Shown here piece by piece: positions 30,189-36,380 of a DNA stretch of 36,380 nucleotides. The stretch is from an uncultured Elusimicrobia bacterium (lineage in GTDB: Bacteria; Elusimicrobiota; Elusimicrobia; Elusimicrobiales; UBA9959), in assembly GCA_903879915.1 (NCBI GenBank), contig CAIRNJ010000112.1, positions 1-36,380 on the forward strand. The letters run 5' to 3'. Made by a program: the position numbers and the translations under genes. The notes beneath the pieces are model-generated. The model was not told where the DNA came from. It searched no databases and saw only the letters and a program-made list of their open reading frames with translations. Every line of letters starts with the position of its first letter. The stretch's first letter is position 1.

Positions 30189-31615
30189 AAGATTATCCTT
30201 TCAGCCGCCATCCTGACGTAAGAATAAAAGTAGGGGAACAGCAGGCCCGCCGCCACGATGATGGCGCTCATCAGCACCGCCGGGGCCAGCAGCTGGGGCG
30301 AGACCTCGGGCGCCGCGCCGGCCTCGGCAGGCTTCTTGCCGAAGAACACTTTTTTCTGCATCATCATGAAATAGGCCAGCGTGACTATGCTGAACAGCAG
30401 GGCCAGCACGGCGTAGGTCTTGAAGCCGGATTCCCACAGCGCCAGGATGATGAGCAGCTTGCTCCAGAACCCGGACAGCGGCGGCACGCCGGCGGTGGAG
30501 AGCAGCGCGATGACCGAGGTCCAGGAGGTCCAGGGCATCGAATGCTCCAGCCCCCCCAGTTTCGTCATGTCGGTGGTGCCCGCGGACCTCTCCACGCTGG
30601 CGCTGTTGAGGAACAGCACCGTTTTGAAAGTGGCGTGGTTGAACAGGTGGAAGATGGCGCCGATCACCGCCAGCGGCGTGCCCAGCCCCGCGGCCAGCAC
30701 GATGTAGCCAACCTGGCTGATGCTGGAGAAGGCCAGCATCCGCTTGAAATCCTTCTGCCTGAGCGCGGCCAGCGCGCCCACGGCGATGCTCAGCATGCCG
30801 AGGAACATGATGCCGCTGGAAAGGCCCTGGGCCCTGCCGTCGAAGAAGTTCATCAGCGTGGCGGTCTTGAGCACGGCGTACACGCCGGAGATCTTGGTAA
30901 CGATGCCGCCCAGGTGGGCGGAGACCGGGGCGTAGGCGCCCTGGTAGGCGTCGGGCGTCCAGGTGTGGAAAGGCGCCACGCCGGACTTGATAAGGAAGCC
31001 CAGCATCATCAGCGCCACGCCGAAGGTCACGGGGCCGGCGGGCAGGCCGGAGGACATGGCCGTGCGCAGGCTCTCGTAGCTGAGGCTGCCCAGCGTCAGG
31101 AGCAGTATCGAGATGCCGGCCATAATAAGGGCCGAGGCCGGGAAGGTAAGCAGGAAGTATTTCAGCGCGCCTTCCACGCCGCCCAGCGTCTCGTCCACGG
31201 TTATCAGGGCGAACGAGGTTACCGCCAGCACTTCTATGAACACGTACAGCGTGAAGAAGTCCGACGTGGTGACGATGCCGCACATGGCCGCCACCGAGAC
31301 CATCAGCAGCGAATAGTACGCGCCGCGGTTGGGCATGGCTTCCGGCAGGTAGTTGGCGGAGAAGAAGGTGACGCACAGGGCCACCAGGTAGATCAGTCCC
31401 ACCAGCAGCAGCGACAGGCCGTTGCCGGGCACGGAGATGAAGCCGCTCGCGATCACCGAAGGCCGCAGGCACAGCCAGGCCAGGTTGGCCAGCCCCGCCA
31501 GCAGCGTGGCGTTGGCGAAGAGGTCGGCCAGTTTCGGCTTCGACTTCGGGAGGAACGGGATGACGACCGCGGTGAATAGCGGGATATAAAGATAAGCGAG
31601 CAGTCCCTTGTCCAT
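30185..31615 (-). CDS. Antiporter-like membrane subunit (NuoN/MrpD type)
   Basis: A 476-residue protein with about 14 helices, one of three antiporter-like subunits that pump protons or sodium. The half-channel core is present: LIKSGVAPFHTWTPDAYQGAYAPVSAHLGGIVTKISGVYAVL (about 208-249) with the conserved Lys in SGVAPFHTW and in IVTK, and FNHATFKTVLFLNSASVER (about 328-346). It overlaps the L-like gene by one base (TAATG) and the J-like gene by four. Confidence 0.93.
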   Translation of the reverse strand: MDKGLLAYLYIPLFTAVVIPFLPKSKPKLADLFANATLLAGLANLAWLCLRPSVIASGFISVPGNGLSLLLVGLIYLVALCVTFFSANYLPEAMPNRGAYYSLLMVSVAAMCGIVTTSDFFTLYVFIEVLAVTSFALITVDETLGGVEGALKYFLLTFPASALIMAGISILLLTLGSLSYESLRTAMSSGLPAGPVTFGVALMMLGFLIKSGVAPFHTWTPDAYQGAYAPVSAHLGGIVTKISGVYAVLKTATLMNFFDGRAQGLSSGIMFLGMLSIAVGALAALRQKDFKRMLAFSSISQVGYIVLAAGLGTPLAVIGAIFHLFNHATFKTVLFLNSASVERSAGTTDMTKLGGLEHSMPWTSWTSVIALLSTAGVPPLSGFWSKLLIILALWESGFKTYAVLALLFSIVTLAYFMMMQKKVFFGKKPAEAGAAPEVSPQLLAPAVLMSAIIVAAGLLFPYFYSYVRMAAERIIL

Positions 31616-33489
31616 TATTTAAGCCCTCCGGCCAGTAATATGTAAACGACCGCGCCGATTATGGTCAAAGCCATGTAAAGCGGGTAGGAGCCGGTGTGGA
31701 AGCGGCTGATGGCGCGGCCCGAGCCGCCGGCCACGGCGCTGGGCATGGCGTCTATCAGCCAGTCGAAGCCGCGGTCGATCCGGGAAAGCAGGTTCGAGAA
31801 CGGCGGCACCACGCGGTCCATGACCTGCTCGTACAGGTCGAAGGCGCGGTTCTCGGCCAGCGCGTAGGTCTCTTTAAGCACCGGCGCGTAGTGGATGTGG
31901 TCGGAAGCCTTATTGGCCTTCCCCCCGCCGGCGGCCAGGCCCAGCATGTGGTTAATCACGGCCGCCAGTATCACTATCACCGACAGGAAATAGAGCTTGT
32001 CCGGGTGGAAGCCCGAGAGCTCGCCGAAGTTCTGCAGGCCGAGCGTGGTCAGTGCCGGGGCGATGAATTTCTCTATCGGCAACTGCGCGCCGAAGCCGAA
32101 GGCCAGGCAGACCGCGGCCAGGCCCAGCATGGGCAGCAGCATGGAGATGGGCGCCTCGCGCGTCTCGCTCAGGGCCTCGGGCCGCTTGCCGAAGAAGACC
32201 GAGTGTCCGAGCTTCAGGAAAGAGGCGAGCGTAAGGAAGGAGCCGAGTTCGGCGGCGAAGAAGAATACCGTGTAGCCGGTCTCCAGCGTGCCTTTGTACA
32301 CCAGCTCCTTGGAGAAGAAGCCGTTGAGGGGCGCTATGCCGGAGATGGCCGCGGCCGCGATGATGAAGCACAGGCCGGTGACGGGCATCACGCTGAACAG
32401 CCCGCCCAGCTTGGAAAGGTCGCTGGTGCCGGTCTGGCGTTCCACCGAGCCGGCCGTCATGAACAGGCAGGATTTGTAGGTGGCGTGGTTGATCATGTGG
32501 AACAGGCCGCCGGCGATGCCGATGGGGTTGAGCGTGCCGATGCCGAGGATCATGTACCCGGTCTGGCTGACGGCGTGGTACGAGAGCAGGCGCTTGTAGT
32601 CGGACTGCACCAGCGCCATCATAACGGCCACCAGGATGGTGACCGCGCCCAGCGTCATCAGCAGCAGCTGCATGCTCCCGTTGAGCGTGAAAAGGAAGAT
32701 GCTGGCGCGCGCCAGGAAATAGATGCCCAGCAGCTTGTCGATGGCCGCCGGCACGTAGGCCATGAACGGCGCGCTGGAGTCGGTGGCGGCGTCGGGGATC
32801 CAGGTGTGGAACGGGAAGGCGCCGGCCTTCGAGACCGCGCCGACGAGCAGCAGCAGGTACGCGAACAGCGACCAGCCGTAGTCCAGCGTGAGCTTGTTGG
32901 CTGAAATTTCAGACATGCTCATGGTGCCGGCGATGTAGCCGGTGATGCAGACGCCGGCGAGCAAGCAGAGATCCGTGACCGCGTTAATAAGGAAAGCCTT
33001 CATGGCGGTGCGGCGCGCCGCGTGGCTGTTCTGGGACAGCGCGATGAAGGTGTAGAGGAACACCAGCAGGCCTTCCCAGAAGAACAGCATGGCCACCATG
33101 TTGTCGGCCATCACGGCCCCGGCCGCGAACGCCTGGGTCATCAGCAGGTTGAAGTAGAACCACTTCGCGCCGCAGTTCTCCCCTTTGCCTTTGAAGGACC
33201 AGGGGTAGCTGAAAGAGTACAGGGAGATGGCCAGCGAGAACAACGAGACGGCCAGCAGCAGAAAGGCGCTGAGGCTGTCCGCGCGGAGCGTGAAGGTTAT
33301 GGCGTCGTTGAGCCAGGCCAGCGACAGCGGCTCGGGCCGGGTCACGAAGATGCTCGCGGCGGCCAGCATGGAAACGCCGGCCGCGAGAACCGCCAGCGTC
33401 TCTTTAAGGTAGCGCGTACGTCCGGCCGGGATCAACAGCACCAGCGCCGAAGCCAGCGGCAGTATTATAGGTATGAGTATAAGGTTCAT
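31615..33489 (-). CDS. Antiporter-like membrane subunit with lateral-helix extension (NuoL type)
   Basis: A 624-residue protein with about 16 helices. The core motif is SKAGAFPFHTWIPDAATDSSAPFMAYVPAAIDKLLGIYFL (about 220-259), with MINHATYKSCLFMTAGSVERQTGT near 336-359. The long C-terminal part (from about 520; NRAFDLYEQVMDRVVPPFS...ALTIIGAVVYILL) corresponds to the NuoL lateral helix and last helix that clamp the membrane arm. TDSSAPFMAY takes the place of the MAGPTPVSAL seen in complex I NuoL. It overlaps the first gene of the operon by four bases. Confidence 0.92.
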   Translation of the reverse strand: MNLILIPIILPLASALVLLIPAGRTRYLKETLAVLAAGVSMLAAASIFVTRPEPLSLAWLNDAITFTLRADSLSAFLLLAVSLFSLAISLYSFSYPWSFKGKGENCGAKWFYFNLLMTQAFAAGAVMADNMVAMLFFWEGLLVFLYTFIALSQNSHAARRTAMKAFLINAVTDLCLLAGVCITGYIAGTMSMSEISANKLTLDYGWSLFAYLLLLVGAVSKAGAFPFHTWIPDAATDSSAPFMAYVPAAIDKLLGIYFLARASIFLFTLNGSMQLLLMTLGAVTILVAVMMALVQSDYKRLLSYHAVSQTGYMILGIGTLNPIGIAGGLFHMINHATYKSCLFMTAGSVERQTGTSDLSKLGGLFSVMPVTGLCFIIAAAAISGIAPLNGFFSKELVYKGTLETGYTVFFFAAELGSFLTLASFLKLGHSVFFGKRPEALSETREAPISMLLPMLGLAAVCLAFGFGAQLPIEKFIAPALTTLGLQNFGELSGFHPDKLYFLSVIVILAAVINHMLGLAAGGGKANKASDHIHYAPVLKETYALAENRAFDLYEQVMDRVVPPFSNLLSRIDRGFDWLIDAMPSAVAGGSGRAISRFHTGSYPLYMALTIIGAVVYILLAGGLK

Positions 33490-34925
33490 TGCAGGTTCAC
33501 CCCTAAGTTGGTTGTGAGCAGCTGAGTGTAGGAAGACGGATAATAGATCAGCGCGCCCAGCGCGAGACCGATGAGCGCCAGCGCCATTACGCTGGCCACC
33601 ATGGTATAAGAGCCTTCTTTGGGGCTGTCGTGGCCGGCCGCCTCACCCAGGAAGATCTTGTAGAACAGGCGCACGAGATAGAGCAGGGTCATTACCGCGC
33701 CGGCCAGGAACATCAGCAGCACGGCCAGGTTCCCGTTCTGGGCGGCGCCCGAGAACACCAGGAATTTGCTGAAGAAACCGCCGAAGGGCGGTATGCCCAT
33801 CACGGACAGCGAGCACAGGGCGAAGGCCACGCCGGTGACCGGCATGGAGGCGAACAGCCCGCCCATCCTGGTGATGTCCGTGGTGTGGGTGTTCTGCTCG
33901 ATGATGCCGGCGGCTAGGAAGAGCCCGCCCTTGGCCACGCTGTGCATCAGGATGTAGAGCAGCGCGCCCGCGAAAGCGGTGCTGTTGCCCGAGGCGAGCC
34001 CCAGGAAAATAAAGGCTATCTGGCTCACGGTGGAGTACGCTATTATCCGCTTGATGTCGGTCTCCACCATGGCGGCGCCGGCCGAGACCAGGGCGCTGGC
34101 GCCGGCGATGTAAAGCACCGCCGTGGAGAAACCGTCGGGCGCCGCGAAGGTGACGCCGAAAATGCGGGCGTAGGCGTAAACGCCGATCTTGACCAGCACG
34201 GCCGCGTGCAGCAGCGCGGTCACAGTGGAGGGCGCTACGCCGGCGTCGGGCAGCCAGGTGGAGAAGGGCAGCGTGGCCGATTTCGAAAGTATGCCCACCA
34301 GTATGAACGCGGCGGCCGCCATCGAGATCGCCTCGCCGTGCAGCACGTTCATGTCCAGCGTGCCGTAGTCGAAGTACACCATGATGATGCCGACGAGCAT
34401 GCACAGCGCGCCGAAGATGGTGACCAGGATGGTCTTGTTGGCCTTGGCCACGTCCTTATCGGAGCGGAAAAAGCCCACCAGCCGCCAGCTGGCGAAGCCG
34501 GTCATTTCCCAGAAAATGTACATCCACAGGAGGTTCGCGGAGAACACCAGGCCCATCATCGAGCCCAGGAACAGCACCACCATCACGTAGTATTCGGTCT
34601 GGTTGTCGTAGTGGGAGATATAATCCAGCGAGTAGATCAGGATCACCATGCTGACGAAGGAGGAGATGGCGGCCATGAAGACGGAGAGCATGTCGGCCTG
34701 CAGGATGAAGTCGAAGCCCAGCGGGAAGGGCACGGCCATCGTTACTGTCTGGCCGGCGCAGACCGGCCAGAAGAGGGCCGCGGCCGCCAGAAAAGTACAG
34801 AGACCCAGCAGCACGGACAGCGAGTTCCGGGCCGGGGTCGAGATCCGGTCGGCGAACGGGATGGCGAAAGCGCCTATGACCGGGAGAGCTACTGCGGTTA
34901 TAAGAAGTTTTGTGTAGAGATCCAT
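33486..34925 (-). CDS. Antiporter-like membrane subunit (NuoM/NuoL type), first gene of the operon
   Basis: A 479-residue protein with about 14 helices. The core motif is SKSATLPFSTWLPDAGVAPSTVTALLHAAVLVKIGVYAYARIF (about 214-256), and LMHSVAKGGLFLAAGIIEQ lies near 327-345. It starts at ATG 34925 behind AAGGAA (34936-34931) and a TATAAT box, so the 11 hydrogenase genes run from here as one transcript. FSTW instead of FHTW and the VAPSTVTALLHAA pattern make it closest to NuoL/MbhH-like pumps, but by length it is M-like. Confidence 0.92.
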   Translation of the reverse strand: MDLYTKLLITAVALPVIGAFAIPFADRISTPARNSLSVLLGLCTFLAAAALFWPVCAGQTVTMAVPFPLGFDFILQADMLSVFMAAISSFVSMVILIYSLDYISHYDNQTEYYVMVVLFLGSMMGLVFSANLLWMYIFWEMTGFASWRLVGFFRSDKDVAKANKTILVTIFGALCMLVGIIMVYFDYGTLDMNVLHGEAISMAAAAFILVGILSKSATLPFSTWLPDAGVAPSTVTALLHAAVLVKIGVYAYARIFGVTFAAPDGFSTAVLYIAGASALVSAGAAMVETDIKRIIAYSTVSQIAFIFLGLASGNSTAFAGALLYILMHSVAKGGLFLAAGIIEQNTHTTDITRMGGLFASMPVTGVAFALCSLSVMGIPPFGGFFSKFLVFSGAAQNGNLAVLLMFLAGAVMTLLYLVRLFYKIFLGEAAGHDSPKEGSYTMVASVMALALIGLALGALIYYPSSYTQLLTTNLGVNLQ

Positions 34926-34930
34926 ATGTT

Positions 34931-34948
34931 TTCCTTAATCTTATTATA
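34931..34948 (-). promoter_or_regulatory. Promoter -10 box and ribosome binding site of the hydrogenase operon
   Basis: On the minus strand TATAAT (34948-34943), then AAGGAA (34936-34931), then ATG at 34925. The leader would be only about 11 bases. No convincing -35 box. The 103-base gap to the upstream gene (34926-35028) is AT-rich near this end and shows no gene; a 4-bp stem near its far end is too weak to call a terminator. Confidence 0.5.
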
Positions 34949-35028
34949 CAAAAATGAAAAACCGCGGATTTATAAATTAACTTATCCAGCTATAAGCACG
35001 GCTAATACCAACGCCGGGGAACGGCTTT

Positions 35029-36378
35029 TTACAGCGGTATGTTCCCCGTCCGCTCGTGCGTTCCGGGAATGCGCTTCCCCTCCAGCACGCGGAAAGCCTC
35101 TATCAGGCGCGGCCTGGCCAGCGCGGGCTCGATGATCTCGTCCAGAGAACCCATCGAGGCGGTCTGGTAAGGCGAGGCGAACTTGTCGGAATATTCTTTC
35201 GCCAGCTTTATCCTGAGCGCTTCGCGCTCCTCTTCCTTGGCCTCTTTGATCTGCTTCGAATAAAGGATCTCGATGGCGCCGCGCGGGCCCATCACCGCTA
35301 TTTCCGCGCTGGGCAGCGAGAAGTTAAGGTCGCCGTGCATCAGCTTGGAGCTCATGGCTATGTAAGCCCCGCCGTAAGCCTTGCGCAGCACCAGCGTGAC
35401 CTTGGGCACCGTGGCCTCCGCGTAGGCGTAAAGGAGTTTCGCGCCGTGACGGATGATGCCGCCGTGCTCCTGCGCCACGCCGGGCCAGTAGCCGGGCACG
35501 TCCACCAGGGTCAGTATGGGGATGTTGAAATTATTAAGGAAGCGGATGAAGCGGGCCGCCTTGTCCGAAGCGTTTATGTCCAGCGCGCCGGCCATGTGGG
35601 CCGGGTTGTTGGCGATAACGCCCACTACCTGCCCCCCCAGCCTGAGCAGCCCCACCACGATGTTCTTCGCGTAGTCGTGGTGCACTTCCAGGAACTTGTG
35701 GTCGTCGGCGAGCCACCAGATTATATGGTGCACGCGGTAAGGCTTGCGGGGATCCACTTCGCAGAGCTTCTCCAGCAGCGGGATCTTGCGGTTCTCCGCG
35801 TCCTTGGTCTCGTGCGCGGGCGGCGCGTCGTAGCGGTTCTCCGGCAGGAAACTGAGCAGTTCTTTCACCTGCCTGAAGCAGTCCGGTTCGGAGTTGGCCA
35901 CGAAATGGCACACGCCCGACTTGGAGGCGTGGGTCATGGAGCCGCCCAGGGTCTCGAAGTCCACCGACTCGCCGGTGGCGGCTTTCACCACTTCGGGCCC
36001 GGTCACGAACATATGGCTGATGCCCTTCACCATGAAAACGAAATCGGTGAGCGCTGGCGAGTAGACGGCGCCGCCGGCGCAGGGGCCGACTATGATGGAG
36101 ATCTGCGGAATAACGCCGGAGCATTTGGTGTTCTGGTAGAAGATCTCGCCGTAGCCGTCCAGGCTGTCCACGCCTTCCTGAATGCGGGCGCCGCCGGAAT
36201 CCAGTATGCCGACCACCGGCATGCGGGCTTCCATCGCCATGTCCATAATGCCGGCTGAACGCAGATAACACTGAATCCCACCATCCCAACCCTTAAGTGG
36301 TTGAAAATTAATATACTGGAAATTCTTCTTAATGATCGAATCAGCCGGAACCTGATTAATATCCGGATCCGTAATCAA
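35029..36378 (-). CDS. Acyl-CoA carboxylase carboxyltransferase subunit (PccB/MmdA-like), N-terminus replaced or truncated
   Basis: From about residue 44 to the end the protein is a biotin-dependent carboxyltransferase (propionyl-CoA/methylmalonyl-CoA type). Visible pieces are GILDSGGARIQEGVDSL, GPCAGGAVYSPALTDFVFM, VTGPEVVKAATGE, VDVPGYWPGVAQEHGGIIRHGAKLLYA, RKAYGGAYIAMSSKLMHGD and AEIAVMGPRGAIEIL. It could serve a carboxylase or a sodium-pumping decarboxylase; the biotin carrier and other subunits are not in the window. Family members are about 515 residues; roughly the first 110 are missing. Residues 1-43 (from about 36250 to the edge) are unrelated, AT-rich and in frame. The frame opens with TTG near the window edge, so the true start is probably outside. 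Confidence 0.85.
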   Translation of the reverse strand: MITDPDINQVPADSIIKKNFQYINFQPLKGWDGGIQCYLRSAGIMDMAMEARMPVVGILDSGGARIQEGVDSLDGYGEIFYQNTKCSGVIPQISIIVGPCAGGAVYSPALTDFVFMVKGISHMFVTGPEVVKAATGESVDFETLGGSMTHASKSGVCHFVANSEPDCFRQVKELLSFLPENRYDAPPAHETKDAENRKIPLLEKLCEVDPRKPYRVHHIIWWLADDHKFLEVHHDYAKNIVVGLLRLGGQVVGVIANNPAHMAGALDINASDKAARFIRFLNNFNIPILTLVDVPGYWPGVAQEHGGIIRHGAKLLYAYAEATVPKVTLVLRKAYGGAYIAMSSKLMHGDLNFSLPSAEIAVMGPRGAIEILYSKQIKEAKEEEREALRIKLAKEYSDKFASPYQTASMGSLDEIIEPALARPRLIEAFRVLEGKRIPGTHERTGNIPL

Positions 36379-36380
36379 TA

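Noticed and set aside
25514-34925. Ordinary NADH:quinone oxidoreductase (complex I)
   Set aside because: No NuoE/F/G; nickel-binding cysteines in the large subunit and hydrogenase-type CxxC in the small subunit argue for a hydrogenase.
35005-35031. Terminator of the carboxyltransferase gene
   Set aside because: Only a 4-bp stem, and the T run is on the wrong strand for a minus-strand gene.

Overview
The window is a dense, GC-rich bacterial chromosome segment. No gap lacks a gene for more than about 270 bases, and I found no rRNA, tRNA, CRISPR array or intact transposon. The gene content suggests an anaerobic or facultative diderm: lipoproteins, an outer-membrane barrel-like protein, a group 4 [NiFe] hydrogenase and a biotin-type carboxyltransferase. 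My best guess is a member of the Elusimicrobiota or a neighbouring phylum. That is inference from gene content, not a search result.

Layout. 1-5381: a partial repeat element, a class A acid phosphatase-like lipoprotein, trpS, two envelope proteins, dtd, a stand-alone Lrp/AsnC effector domain, a DUF192 protein and a pilin-like anchored protein. 5511-8796: a three-gene unit of a small helical protein, a MutL/GlmL-family ASKHA ATPase and a barrel-sandwich/KOW protein, with no B12-dependent mutase nearby. 8876-12642: a B12-binding radical SAM enzyme translationally coupled to a GT-C membrane glycosyltransferase. 12701-16256: a tight four-gene membrane operon of unknown function, whose first protein resembles the DUF6754 family. 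16342-20422 (minus strand): a parvulin-like chaperone lacking the usual histidines, an MscS channel, a HEAT-repeat lipoprotein-like protein and an ATP-grasp ligase. 20562-21359: an esterase. 21376-22953: a RES/Xre toxin-antitoxin pair with a recognisable operator, and an AT-rich orphan membrane gene. 23076-25244: an RNase R with an Arg/Gly-rich tail. 25300-25428: a complete copy of the structured repeat that also starts the window.

25514-34925 (minus strand) is an 11-gene operon that looks like a diaphorase-less complex I (M-, L-, N-, J-, K-, A-, B-, C-, D-, H- and I-like). Its large subunit keeps all four [NiFe]-binding cysteines and its small subunit has the CxxC arrangement of hydrogenases. 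I therefore read it as a membrane-bound, ferredoxin-type, ion-pumping group 4 [NiFe] hydrogenase that also carries a NuoA-like subunit. Upstream of it, 35029-36378 is an acyl-CoA carboxyltransferase whose N-terminus is replaced at about 36250 by AT-rich sequence of different style, a probable join or insertion.

The best candidates for an undescribed system are the MutL/KOW unit and the four-gene membrane operon, which may belong together. Regulation shows two recurring styles: -10 boxes placed 6-7 bases before an ATG with no ribosome binding site (likely leaderless mRNAs), and consensus TTGACA boxes that contain the stop codon of the upstream gene.
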